From a bacterium BMS3Bbin09 (GTDB lineage Bacteria; Nitrospirota; Thermodesulfovibrionia; UBA6902), in NCBI GenBank assembly GCA_002897915.1, contig BDTS01000070.1:1-38047 (forward strand): a stretch of 38,047 nt of DNA. Reading direction: 5' to 3'. Each line of letters opens with the position of its first letter. Position 1 is the stretch's first letter. Shown in pieces: positions 1-8,475 of the stretch. A model generated the notes under the pieces. The model worked only from the letters and a program-made list of their open reading frames with translations, was not told the origin of the DNA and searched no databases. Made by a program: the position numbers and the translations under genes.

Positions 1-305
1 AGCTTGTCCCTGTCCAGTGTCCCCGGGTTGGCCTCTATTGTCGATTCGTGATCGTCAATGAAATTAAAATGTTCAAAGATGTGGTTTACTAAGTTCGAGA
101 GCTGGTCCGCTGTCAGCACGGTGGGGGTTCCCCCTCCGATATAAAGGGTCGAGAGCGGCCTGTCCACGTGGATAGAGGATATCTCTTTCTTCAGAGCAGC
201 TAGATAATCGGCGGCTTTTTCGGGCGTGTATGGACCTGACACAAAATCGCAATAAATGCACCTTTTCACGCAAAAGGGGATATGAACATACAGTGATATC
301 GACAT
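1..305 (-). CDS. hemW: HemW-like radical SAM protein, N-terminal part
   Basis: About the first 101 residues of a radical SAM protein are present; the rest lies beyond the left edge. The start ATG is at 305-303 and the protein begins MSISLYVHIPFC. The CX3CX2C cluster motif (CVKRCIYC) is followed by DF, as in HemW (IPWCVQKCPYCDF in E. coli). Further on are IGGGTPT, typical of this family, and IEANPGT. HemW is the anaerobic coproporphyrinogen III oxidase-like protein now regarded as a heme chaperone; many annotations call it HemN. No clear Shine-Dalgarno sequence precedes the ATG. It lies directly downstream of mntA-hepT on the same strand but is probably not functionally tied to them. HemW versus HemN cannot be settled from the N-terminus alone, but the DF after the last cysteine and the very short N-terminus favour HemW. 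Confidence 0.85.
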   Translation of the reverse strand, partial: MSISLYVHIPFCVKRCIYCDFVSGPYTPEKAADYLAALKKEISSIHVDRPLSTLYIGGGTPTVLTADQLSNLVNHIFEHFNFIDDHESTIEANPGTLDRDK

Positions 306-354
306 GAGGTAATTTTACCAGAGTTGACGATTTTCCTGAAATCCCGGAAAAAGA

Positions 355-747
355 CTAAGAAAGCTTTTTTATGAATGCCGTGAAATCTTTGATAGCAGAG
401 GGGATGCTTTTGTGAACGATCTTATAGTCTAATTCCTCATACTCATGTACAAGGATATTTCTGAGTCCTGCACTGAGGGCCAGACTTTCACTCAATTTCT
501 TACTTATTATCTTTAACTCGCCTGCTCGCAGAAAAGCAGCTTTGTAGGACGCCGGAGACGGTTCCCCTTTATCTGAAATCATATGGAAGACAATGTCACT
601 GGCTGTCGTCACAAGCAGTTCGAGTATACGTTCTATTTCATAATGCTTCTGCATGAATTCATCAAATGTGATCTTCTTATATGGCAATAGATCATTAAGG
701 TAATTCGTGATGGATTCGAGTTTCTTCTTTACGACTTCAGGCGACAT
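355..747 (-). CDS. hepT: HepT-like RNase toxin (DUF86/HEPN)
   Basis: A 130-residue, mostly helical protein with the HEPN catalytic signature RX4HXY at R96-H101-Y103 (RNILVHEY). HepT toxins of this family are RNases that cut RNA as dimers and are silenced when their cognate MntA nucleotidyltransferase adds AMP groups to the motif tyrosine. The gene starts inside the end of mntA (11-base overlap, 737-747), so the two are translationally coupled. The length fits the family (about 130-145). The motif and pairing are seen directly; toxin activity and AMPylation are inferred from characterised homologues such as the Shewanella HepT/MntA pair. Confidence 0.88.
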   Translation of the reverse strand: MSPEVVKKKLESITNYLNDLLPYKKITFDEFMQKHYEIERILELLVTTASDIVFHMISDKGEPSPASYKAAFLRAGELKIISKKLSESLALSAGLRNILVHEYEELDYKIVHKSIPSAIKDFTAFIKKLS

Positions 748-1138
748 CAGATACCTTTCTTACAAAGTTTTTCAGATATTTACCGCGCATATTACGGATT
801 TTATCTGTATCGAGATAGAGCTTCCAAGCTCGTAATTTATCCATTTCAAAAAGATTTTTCTTTTGTTCAAAAAGGCATACACCTTTCATGAATATTTCAT
901 AAAGGAGCAGGGGGTCTGTGTCTGCCGTAAGCAGGACAAGGTCTATCTTCTTCCCCATGAAAAAGTCATCAAGCTTATAAATAAGATCAAGCTTTGAAAT
1001 GTTTGTCCCTTTTTTCAACTTTACTGCCAGATCAATATCGCGGGAAATTTCATGTTTATTACCGGCGGAAGAGCCGAAAAGAACGAGCAGGTCAATGCCG
1101 TGAGTCTTGCAAAAAGTTTTAATTCCCCTGATTTTCAT
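737..1138 (-). CDS. mntA: MntA-like minimal nucleotidyltransferase antitoxin
   Basis: A 133-residue minimal nucleotidyltransferase. It carries the complete GSX10DXD active-site motif (G22-S23, D34 and D36) in the order expected of the DNA polymerase beta superfamily. In characterised MntA/HepT systems this protein neutralises the HepT RNase by transferring AMP from ATP to the toxin's RX4HXY tyrosine. It is the upstream partner and overlaps hepT by 11 bases, the standard order. It is divergent from the restriction-modification gene at 1237, with about 98 bases between the starts holding AT-rich sequence that probably contains promoters for both directions. Confidence 0.88.
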   Translation of the reverse strand: MKIRGIKTFCKTHGIDLLVLFGSSAGNKHEISRDIDLAVKLKKGTNISKLDLIYKLDDFFMGKKIDLVLLTADTDPLLLYEIFMKGVCLFEQKKNLFEMDKLRAWKLYLDTDKIRNMRGKYLKNFVRKVSDVA

Positions 1139-1223
1139 ATCTTAATCTTAAGAATGGATGGAGGCATTGTCAAGAAATTTCTATTTAACAGGCATTAATG
1201 AATAAAATTAAATAGTTGTGTGA

Positions 1224-1229
1224 TATAAT
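1224..1229 (+). promoter_or_regulatory. Perfect -10 (TATAAT) next to the restriction-modification start
   Basis: TATAAT ends 7 bases before the ATG at 1237, so transcription would begin at or very near the start codon. No Shine-Dalgarno sequence and no good -35 box were found, which would suit a leaderless mRNA. This hexamer also argues against the upstream TTG at 1216 as the start. Confidence 0.4.
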
Positions 1230-1236
1230 TTCACGA

Positions 1237-4203
1237 ATGCGGGACATTGATCGATTTAGAGAAAATCTCCAAGTTTTAATATTAAAATTTGAGAAGGACA
1301 AGAATCACTATCTCTCAAAAGGCTATCCCGAAGCGCAGGTTAGAGTTGATTTCTTAAATCCTTTTTTTAAGTCACTCGGCTGGGATATTGAGAACAAGGC
1401 CCATAAGCCGCCGCATGAAAGAGACGTCATTGTTGAGCTGTCTCCAGAGACAACACTCAGACCGGATTACAATTTTCGCATAAACGGCGCTACCAAGTTT
1501 TTTGTCGAAGCAAAGGCCCCTTCTGTTGTGCTTGGTAATGTTGACCACATCCTTCAGGCAAAGAGCTATGCATGGTCCACCAAAGAGGTCTATTTTGTAA
1601 TCCTCACCGACTTTGAAGAGTTCAGGCTTTATGACGCTTCCCTTAAGCCGAATCCGAAGTTCCCGGATGAGGGGCTTATCTTTGATTTCAAATACACTGA
1701 ATATCCAGATAAGCTTGAGAAGCTGTGGGAGTTGTCAAAGGAGAGGGTTGAGCAAGGTTCGCTTGAAGCCCTTCTTCCCAAAGATACTAAGAGCAAGCGC
1801 CTCAGGATCCCTCCTGACAAATCCTTTCTTGAAGACCTCACAATATGGCGGACAGAGCTTGCGAAGGACATTCATAAGCGTAATCCTGAATTTGATGTAA
1901 ACCTTCTGAATGACGTTGTTCAGAGAATGCTGGATCGGATCATCTTCATTCGCATCGCAGAGGATAGGAGGATTAGACCCGACAGGGAGCTGTGGGAGAT
2001 CGTTGCTCAGTGGAAAGAAGAAGGCAGACGGAAGTCCATCATGACGCATCTGAAAGACCTTTTCCACGAGATCAACGACGACCTTAATGGAGATATTTTC
2101 AAACCACATGCCTGTGAAACGGCAGACGTGGATTCAGTCATAATGGCGGAGCTAATTGAGAGCCTTTACTTTCCCAAAAGCCGCTACCGTTTTGACGCAA
2201 TTGGCGTTGAGCTTCTTGGCAGCATCTATGAGCGTTATCTCGGAAGCACGATACGGGTAACGCCTCAAAGGGTCAAGGTAGAGGAAAAACCGGAAGTTAG
2301 AAAGGCAGGCGGCGTTTACTACACGCCGAAATATATTGTTGATTATATCGTTAAAAACACAGTCGGCAAAGTCATTGAGGGAAAGACGCCGAGGCAGATA
2401 GAGAAGATAAAGATACTCGACCCGGCCTGTGGCTCCGGCTCATTTCTGCTCGGCGCGTATCAGTATCTTATTGATTACCATATTAATTATTACCGCCAGC
2501 ATCCTAAAGATAGATTAACTCTGGAGCATCCTTATTTTAAAAGGGATATTCTTGAAGAAGGTCTGACCATTCATGAGAAGGCACGGATACTGAAGAACAA
2601 TATTTTCGGGGTGGATATTGACCCGCAGGCGACAGAGATAACCATGATGAGCCTCTATCTCAAGGCACTGGAAGGCGAGAGGGGCATATTACCGAAGAAA
2701 CAGCACTTGCTGCCGTCTCTTGGCAATAACATTAAATGCGGCAATAGTCTTATCGGTTATGACATTCTCGATGGCAAACTCTTTGACGATGACACAAAGA
2801 GCAGGATCAACCCCTTTGACTGGAATTCAAAGTCAGTTGGTTTTGGAGAGATAATGGAGAATGGCGGGTTTAATGTAGTAATCGGTAATCCGCCGTATGT
2901 GAGGCAGGAGACGATAGGAGAGTTTAAAGAATATTTTCAAGGACACTATGAGGTTTATCAGGGCACTGCCGATCTATACGCTTATTTCATCGAGAAAGGC
3001 GTCTCGTTACTGAGGGACAAAGGACTATTCAGTTACATAGTTGCAAACAAATGGATGCGGGTAAATTATGGCATATCTCTCCGACGCTGGCTTAAGAAAC
3101 AGCGTATTGAAGAGATTATCGACTTTGGCGACCTGCCAGTATTTGAAGGAGCTACGACATATACTTGTATAATCCGAATACGCAATGCGTCGGCAGCATC
3201 ATATTTTGAAGCAATACAGGTTGATACATTGAACTTTAATAATCTTACTGATTATGCTGCAGATATTGCTTATCGCGTTAATAAAACAGCCCTATCCGAC
3301 AAGGGTTGGTTCCTTGCAAATGAACAGTCGCAGGAGCTTTTCGATAAACTACGGTCAATTGGTGTGCCATTGAGGGATTATGTTAAAGGACAGATTTATC
3401 GAGGCGTCTTAACCGGCTTAAATAAGGCATTTGTCATTGACACTGAGACAAAGAACCTATTGGCAGAAGAAGACCCGAAAAGCGTGGAACTTATAAAGCC
3501 TTTTCTCGTGGGACGCGACATTAAACGTTATGCGCCTTCAGTAAGTGACAAGTATCTGATATTTACAAGACGTGGAGTTAATATCAAGAAATATCCGGCA
3601 ATTGAACGATATTTATTGGCTTATAAAAAACAGCTTACACCTAAGCCGAAGGATTGGAAAGGTGACGAGTGGCCGGGACGAAAGCCGGGAACATATAAAT
3701 GGTATGAGATTCAAGATGCTGTGGATTATTATTCCGAATTTGATAAGCCTAAAATTCTTTGGCCTGGTATAAGTTCAGAGGTTACAGCATTTGCTTTTGA
3801 CGAGAAAGGCTTTTATGGAAATGATAATACCCAATTAATTATTGCCAATGATCGTTATTTACTTGGAATACTAAATTCAAGACTGATGCGATTTATCCTC
3901 ACACACATTTGCGATAGAGTTCAAGGTGGTTTTTACAGGCTAAAAATTATTTATATTGAGCAACTCCCTGTCCGTCGCATTAAACTTAATAATCCTTCCG
4001 AAAAAACCTTTCACGACAAGCTCGTCTCCCTTGTTGATAAGATACTTGAACTCCACAAAAAGAAAAACTCCAGTCCTCCATCAGCAGAAAGAGAAAAAGT
4101 TGAACGTGAGATTGCGGTCATGGATGAGAAGATAGATGATATCGTCTATGGGCTTTATGGAGTGACGGAGGAGGAGAGGAAGATAATTGAGGGGTCTCTC
4201 TAA
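1237..4203 (+). CDS. Type IIG-like restriction-modification enzyme (nuclease + N6-adenine methylase + target recognition)
   Basis: A single-chain enzyme of 988 residues from the ATG at 1237 (995 from a TTG at 1216). An N-terminal nuclease domain shows a PD-(D/E)XK pattern: P76-D77 followed by VEAK (E91, K93). A helical spacer leads to a gamma-type amino-methyltransferase core with SAM motif I DPACGSGSF (from D395) and catalytic motif IV NPPY (from N551). The last third, with the LLGILNSRL segment, resembles the TaqI-like C-terminal specificity domain of Eco57I-type enzymes. The product should methylate adenine at a specific site and cut unmodified DNA in one polypeptide. The methylase could also suggest a PglX-type BREX protein, but no other BREX gene is nearby and the nuclease motif is present. 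A PIN-like nuclease gene follows 18 bases downstream. The start is uncertain because neither candidate has a Shine-Dalgarno sequence. Confidence 0.85.
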   Translation: MRDIDRFRENLQVLILKFEKDKNHYLSKGYPEAQVRVDFLNPFFKSLGWDIENKAHKPPHERDVIVELSPETTLRPDYNFRINGATKFFVEAKAPSVVLGNVDHILQAKSYAWSTKEVYFVILTDFEEFRLYDASLKPNPKFPDEGLIFDFKYTEYPDKLEKLWELSKERVEQGSLEALLPKDTKSKRLRIPPDKSFLEDLTIWRTELAKDIHKRNPEFDVNLLNDVVQRMLDRIIFIRIAEDRRIRPDRELWEIVAQWKEEGRRKSIMTHLKDLFHEINDDLNGDIFKPHACETADVDSVIMAELIESLYFPKSRYRFDAIGVELLGSIYERYLGSTIRVTPQRVKVEEKPEVRKAGGVYYTPKYIVDYIVKNTVGKVIEGKTPRQIEKIKILDPACGSGSFLLGAYQYLIDYHINYYRQHPKDRLTLEHPYFKRDILEEGLTIHEKARILKNNIFGVDIDPQATEITMMSLYLKALEGERGILPKKQHLLPSLGNNIKCGNSLIGYDILDGKLFDDDTKSRINPFDWNSKSVGFGEIMENGGFNVVIGNPPYVRQETIGEFKEYFQGHYEVYQGTADLYAYFIEKGVSLLRDKGLFSYIVANKWMRVNYGISLRRWLKKQRIEEIIDFGDLPVFEGATTYTCIIRIRNASAASYFEAIQVDTLNFNNLTDYAADIAYRVNKTALSDKGWFLANEQSQELFDKLRSIGVPLRDYVKGQIYRGVLTGLNKAFVIDTETKNLLAEEDPKSVELIKPFLVGRDIKRYAPSVSDKYLIFTRRGVNIKKYPAIERYLLAYKKQLTPKPKDWKGDEWPGRKPGTYKWYEIQDAVDYYSEFDKPKILWPGISSEVTAFAFDEKGFYGNDNTQLIIANDRYLLGILNSRLMRFILTHICDRVQGGFYRLKIIYIEQLPVRRIKLNNPSEKTFHDKLVSLVDKILELHKKKNSSPPSAEREKVEREIAVMDEKIDDIVYGLYGVTEEERKIIEGSL

Positions 4204-4221
4204 TGCGCTTAAGGTAGGTTA

Positions 4222-5283
4222 ATGGAAAATTACACTCAACAGTTCAAGATCGATATTGGAGACATGGTGTTGAAAAAACACCGAATCTATATTGATACGA
4301 AATACTGGATTTATATGCGTGATGCCTTTCTTGGAAAGGAACCTCTAATAAGAATAGAAATTTACAAAAAACTAAGAGACCTTGTTCAAAAAGAAATTGT
4401 AATTTGTCCTTTAAGCCCCCATATATTTTTAGAACTTATGAATATAGGGGACAAAGAAAAGAGATTGATTATGGCACAGGTAATGGATGAGTTAAGCCGT
4501 CAAGTTTGCTTTATATCGCCGCTTAATATAGTGGGACAAGAACTCCTTAGCTTTGTGCGTAACTGTCAGGCCAAAGCCGAAAGGAAATCCCTCTTTATTC
4601 CCACAAGATATGTCTTTACAAAAGTCCCCTTTGTTATGGGAGAGCTTTATCCAACAATAGAGGGAATTTCTGATGAACAAATGAATGATATGCGAATTCA
4701 ATTTTTTGATCACCTTTCAAAATTCACGTTAGTTGAAATATTAAATACTTTGAATAGTGATTTTCCTGAAAGAAATTCTGAGGATCTGATTGCCCACCTC
4801 AATAAAGGGAAGGACGATAATCAGGACTGGAAGTCCTTTCATGAAGTATTTATGTATGAAATTGCTGGAATCTTGGACATCGTAAAAGATGATATTGAAA
4901 AACTCTGGATATATCTTTATGCAAATGATAAGGGCTGTTCTATTACTCCAGAAGAAATACACAAATCAGAATGTGTTAAGTTATTAACGAATTTGATTTA
5001 CCACTCATTTGATCAGAAAAAAATCAATAGAGAGCTGCCTTTTTTTCATATAAACGCTAGTCTTTATGCTTTCGTCAGATATAATAAGGGGCAGCGATAT
5101 GATAAGAATGATTTTATTGATTTTTCGCATACGGCCTGGGCATTACCATATTGTGATGCCTTTCTTACAGAAAAACCATTGCATGATTGGATAAGAAATA
5201 ATAAACTGATGTTGGATAAGGTTTATAAAACAAAGGTGGATTACAAAGAAGAAGCAGTTCTTGATTATCTTAATACATTATGA
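4222..5283 (+). CDS. PIN-like nuclease domain protein linked to the restriction-modification gene
   Basis: 353 residues with no close named relative that I recognise, but the acidic pattern of a PIN-like nuclease is readable. There is D25 in IYIDTKYW, E71 in SPHIFLELM, and a C-terminal block D297/D300 then D312 in DFSHTAWALPYCDAFLTEK. That last block is very like the one that places the final metal-binding aspartates in VapC-type and larger PIN-like proteins. A helical insert of about 200 residues separates the two halves, making it much longer than a VapC toxin (about 130). It sits 18 bases after the restriction-modification gene with an AAGGTAGG ribosome site, so co-expression is likely. 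Two sampled 60-base stretches (4741-4800, 4921-4980) each have 21 G/C, much lower than the next gene. RNase activity and a defence role are inference. Confidence 0.7.
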   Translation: MENYTQQFKIDIGDMVLKKHRIYIDTKYWIYMRDAFLGKEPLIRIEIYKKLRDLVQKEIVICPLSPHIFLELMNIGDKEKRLIMAQVMDELSRQVCFISPLNIVGQELLSFVRNCQAKAERKSLFIPTRYVFTKVPFVMGELYPTIEGISDEQMNDMRIQFFDHLSKFTLVEILNTLNSDFPERNSEDLIAHLNKGKDDNQDWKSFHEVFMYEIAGILDIVKDDIEKLWIYLYANDKGCSITPEEIHKSECVKLLTNLIYHSFDQKKINRELPFFHINASLYAFVRYNKGQRYDKNDFIDFSHTAWALPYCDAFLTEKPLHDWIRNNKLMLDKVYKTKVDYKEEAVLDYLNTL

Positions 5284-6458
5284 AACCGAAGATAAAAACA
5301 GGTCTCGACTTATTTGAGAAGAAATGGCCCGGACAATTAAAGGGTGCGAGGGCGGGACTCATTGTGCATCCCGCCTCTGTTAATCGGAAGCTGGAGCATG
5401 CGGCCTATCTCTTCCAAAAGAGCCGCAAGGTCGAACTGAAGGCAATCTTCGGCCCGCAGCACGGTATCCTCGGGGAGACCCAGGACAATATGGTTGAATG
5501 GAAGAGTTTCAAAGATAAAGGAACAGGACTCCCTGTTTACAGCCTCTATAGCAAGACACGCAAGCCTGAGCCTTCAATGCTGAAGGACATAGATGTACTC
5601 GTAATAGACATGCAGGACGTTGGGTCCCGCTATTATACATTTATCTGGACAATGGAACTCTGCATGCAGGCATGCAGCGAGCTTGGCATATCGGTTGTGA
5701 TACTGGACAGGCCGAACCCGATTGGCGGAAAGCTTACTGATGGGCCGGTCCTTGATGCTGATCATTCATCTTTTGTCGGGCTCTGTCCTCTGACCATTCG
5801 TCACGGAATGACTATTGGAGAGATCGGGAGCTATTTAAAGAGCGAATTTAATCCTGCTCTGGATCTTCATATCATTAAGATGGAATCCTGGAAGCGGGAG
5901 ATGTTATTTGATGAAACAGGCCTTCCCTGGGTCATGCCTTCTCCGAACATGCCGACGCTGGATACTGCTCTCGTTTATCCGGGCATGTGCCTGCTTGAAG
6001 GCACGAACCTGAGCGAGGGCAGGGGCACTACACGTCCGTTCGAGATATTCGGGGCGCCTTTTATAGCCCCGGAGATACTGATAAAGAGACTCGACAGGTT
6101 TAAGCTCCCCGGGGTCGTTTTTAGACCGTTAAATTTCGAACCGACATTTCAGAAGCACGCCGGGAAGCTCTGCGGTGGTGCGCAGATACATGTGACGAAC
6201 AGAGGCAGGTTTAAGGCTTTCAAAACAGGTACGGCTATTCTGAAGGCTGTGTATGACCTTTACCCCCGCAAGTTCAAATGGAACATGCCGCCGTATGAGT
6301 ATGAGCAAAAGAAGAAGCCCATAGATATCCTCGCCGGGACCGACAGGTTTCGGAAAGATATCGAAAGCGGGAAGTCTCTTAATCAAATGGAACAGTGGTG
6401 GGATGAGCAGCGGCTGGGTTTCAACAAGAAGGTTAGAAAGAAATATCTGATCTATTGA
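5280..6458 (+). CDS. namZ: DUF1343/NamZ family exo-beta-N-acetylmuramidase
   Basis: 392 residues of the DUF1343 (YbbC) family, now classified as glycoside hydrolase family 171. Conserved blocks are readable in order: FGPQHG (57-62), DMQDVGSRYYT, LDRPNPIGG and EGTNLSEGRGTT. The characterised Bacillus subtilis NamZ removes N-acetylmuramic acid from the non-reducing end of peptidoglycan fragments. The N-terminus (MKPKIKTGLDLF) has no signal peptide, so this copy looks cytoplasmic or is exported by other means. The start overlaps the PIN gene stop by 4 bases (ATGA), suggesting coupling, yet base composition changes sharply here, so the overlap may be the seam of an acquired block. The MurU-AmgK fusion 2 kb away could use the MurNAc it releases. 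Confidence 0.85.
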   Translation: MKPKIKTGLDLFEKKWPGQLKGARAGLIVHPASVNRKLEHAAYLFQKSRKVELKAIFGPQHGILGETQDNMVEWKSFKDKGTGLPVYSLYSKTRKPEPSMLKDIDVLVIDMQDVGSRYYTFIWTMELCMQACSELGISVVILDRPNPIGGKLTDGPVLDADHSSFVGLCPLTIRHGMTIGEIGSYLKSEFNPALDLHIIKMESWKREMLFDETGLPWVMPSPNMPTLDTALVYPGMCLLEGTNLSEGRGTTRPFEIFGAPFIAPEILIKRLDRFKLPGVVFRPLNFEPTFQKHAGKLCGGAQIHVTNRGRFKAFKTGTAILKAVYDLYPRKFKWNMPPYEYEQKKKPIDILAGTDRFRKDIESGKSLNQMEQWWDEQRLGFNKKVRKKYLIY

Positions 6459-6486
6459 GAGTCAGGAAGTTTACTTTTCATGCTCC

Positions 6487-6987
6487 TTATCCATTGGGAA
6501 ACTGTCGGCAATATTCGTATAGCGTCATACTGGCCGCGGTTGCGGCGTTGAAGCTATGGGGAAGGCCGTATACCGGGATCTCAACCACATCGTCTAATAT
6601 ATTAAGGATATCTGCCGTTAATCCGGTGCGTTCGTTACCCACTACCAGCGCAGTACGTCGCGAGAAAACGTAGTTATGCATGCTCGTTGAATTGGTGGTC
6701 TGTTCAAGACCCACCAGACGATAGCCGTTATTACGCAGCTTTTGGAGCACCGGCGCCAATGTTCGATGAACTGAGATCTTCAGCTCAAAAATACTATCCC
6801 GGGCGATTTTTGAAATAAGGCTCGCATTGCCGGTTAAAATAAGCTGCTCGACAGCGCAGGCACTTGCTGTCCGGGCAATGCTCGAGACATTAACGTTACT
6901 GCGCATGGGGGCGCAAGCAATAACAAGCTCGCGTGGACGCGTAAGTCTGGATCCGGTTTTGTGACGTTGGTGCACGAATTGGCTCAT
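6487..6987 (-). CDS. SpoU/TrmH family RNA 2'-O-methyltransferase
   Basis: 166 residues covering the compact SPOUT catalytic fold. The three family motifs are present: NVSSIARTA (motif 1, with the catalytic arginine), LVVGNERTGL (motif 2), and IPVYGLPHSFNAATAAS (motif 3), which forms the SAM-binding knot. Such enzymes methylate ribose 2'-OH groups in tRNA or rRNA. There is no N-terminal substrate-binding domain as in RlmB, so it resembles minimal TrmH/TrmL-like members, but the target nucleotide cannot be read from sequence. It is convergent with namZ, 28 bases apart, and lies downstream of nhaA on the same strand with an 82-base gap. Confidence 0.85.
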   Translation of the reverse strand: MSQFVHQRHKTGSRLTRPRELVIACAPMRSNVNVSSIARTASACAVEQLILTGNASLISKIARDSIFELKISVHRTLAPVLQKLRNNGYRLVGLEQTTNSTSMHNYVFSRRTALVVGNERTGLTADILNILDDVVEIPVYGLPHSFNAATAASMTLYEYCRQFPNG

Positions 6988-7069
6988 TTTGGAGTTTCTC
7001 CATAGTTGGGTATAGAGAGAATTGAATTAGACATAGGAAAATTAGGGGTCCTTTCTGATGTATAAATAA

Positions 7070-8314
7070 TTAAGGCTTTACTTGCTGCTGTTGACCTTTG
7101 TTTTCAGCTTCATCAGCCTGCTGCAGTTCTTCGATAGACGGCAGGCTTTTGTTAAGGACTGCAAGCCCTACTATACCTGACAATGCGGAACCTATTATGA
7201 TCCCTATACGCTCATCAAAAGGATAACTTGCCCCTGGCCCGTGGAAGGCGAGGGTGCCGATAAAGATACTCATCGTAAAGCCGATGCCGCAGAGAATGGA
7301 TACCCCGTAAAGTGAGCTGAAGGATATGGACCTGGGGAGCCTCGCTATATTTAATTTTATTGCGATCCAGCAAAAAAGAAAGACCCCTATCTGTTTTCCT
7401 ATGAAAAGACCTGTTCCGACACCGACAGATACATTGTGAAATATATAGGCGGCAGTTGCGCCGTGCAGGCCGATTCCTGAATTCACAAAGGCGAACACAG
7501 GCAGTATAAAGAACGCGACTGTGGTATGAAGGTCATGCTCCAGTTCCTTGAGCGGGGAGCCGCCTCTTCTTCCCTTGAGCCGCAGCGGTATGAACATAGA
7601 GAGAATAACACCTGACAGTGTCGCGTGGATACCAGATTTCAACATTGCCAGCCAGAGGATGAACCCTACCACAAGATAAGGACTCCTTTCAGCGATCCTG
7701 CTTTTATTCAGAATGTACAGTATAACCATACAGACAGCTACAACTACTAGTGCGGCAAGAGAGATGTCCATTGTATAGAAAATAGCGATTATAATGATGG
7801 CTCCGATGTCGTCAAAGATCGCGAGTGATGTCAGGAATATCTTGAGGCTGACCGGGACGCGCGAACCGAGCAGAGATAATATCCCGAGTGCGAAGGCGAT
7901 ATCGGTCGCAACCGGAATGGCCCAGCCTCTCATGCTCACCGGATTGGAATCGTTGAACAGATAATATATAACCGCCGGGACTATCATTCCACCGAGAGCG
8001 CCTATGGCCGGCAGCATGACATTCTTTATCTTTGAGAGCTGGCCATCAATAATTTCGCGTTTCAGCTCCAGACCCACAAGTAGAAAAAATGCAGTCATCA
8101 GTCCGTCGTTGATCCAGTGGATGAGGTGCTTGGTCAGATTATATTTACCGATAGCAAGCGTAACATTGGTCTCGACCAGATCATGGTAGTAGTGGGACCA
8201 TGGCGAATTGGCCAGGATCATGGCAGAGAACGCGGCCACCATGAGCATTATACCGCCCGAGGATTCAAGCTGCAAGAAGTCTTCTATTATTGAGATTTTT
8301 CTGGCTTTATGCAT
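7070..8314 (-). CDS. nhaA: Na+/H+ antiporter NhaA
   Basis: 414 residues, somewhat longer than the 388 of E. coli NhaA, with about 12 hydrophobic segments. The ion-binding residues are present: D138 in VATDIAFALG (equivalent to E. coli D133) and the D168-D169 pair in FDDIGAI (D163/D164). The protein sits in the cytoplasmic membrane and exchanges internal Na+ for external H+, controlling pH and sodium. A glutamine-rich tail (ENKGQQQQVKP) ends the protein. The start MHKARKIS fits the family; the nearest GGGAG is about 15 bases upstream, farther than usual. Upstream on the minus strand is a TATAAT at 8364-8359. Confidence 0.95.
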   Translation of the reverse strand: MHKARKISIIEDFLQLESSGGIMLMVAAFSAMILANSPWSHYYHDLVETNVTLAIGKYNLTKHLIHWINDGLMTAFFLLVGLELKREIIDGQLSKIKNVMLPAIGALGGMIVPAVIYYLFNDSNPVSMRGWAIPVATDIAFALGILSLLGSRVPVSLKIFLTSLAIFDDIGAIIIIAIFYTMDISLAALVVVAVCMVILYILNKSRIAERSPYLVVGFILWLAMLKSGIHATLSGVILSMFIPLRLKGRRGGSPLKELEHDLHTTVAFFILPVFAFVNSGIGLHGATAAYIFHNVSVGVGTGLFIGKQIGVFLFCWIAIKLNIARLPRSISFSSLYGVSILCGIGFTMSIFIGTLAFHGPGASYPFDERIGIIIGSALSGIVGLAVLNKSLPSIEELQQADEAENKGQQQQVKP

Positions 8315-8437
8315 GATTTATCGTGTTGACTCCCAAAACTACAAAAATGTCAGAAACTATTATAAATTCGATAGTTATTATGCTCCATCATTCCAGAAAT
8401 TTCAATATTGGAATGTCAAATAATTAATTGGGCCAAC
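8315..8437. other. Divergent intergenic region between nhaA and murU-amgK
   Basis: AT-rich spacer between divergent starts. On the minus strand TATAAT (8364-8359) is a plausible -10 for nhaA, with only a weak -35 (TGGAGC) 17 bases upstream. No RNA gene or repeat was recognised here. Confidence 0.35.
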
Positions 8438-8467
8438 TTGTAACGGAATGCCTTTTCCGTATATATT
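8438..8467 (+). promoter_or_regulatory. Putative promoter of murU-amgK, close to the start codon
   Basis: TTGTAA (8438-8443) is followed after 16 bases by TATATA (8460-8465), or after 18 by TATATT (8462-8467). The ATG at 8476 lies 8-10 bases beyond, with no Shine-Dalgarno sequence between, so the transcript would be leaderless or nearly so. Confidence 0.4.
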
Positions 8468-8475
8468 AAGTGCCA

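Noticed and set aside
1237-4203. BREX PglX methylase
   Set aside because: An N-terminal PD-(D/E)XK motif is present and no pglZ, brxC, brxA or brxB gene is nearby, so a type IIG-like enzyme fits better.
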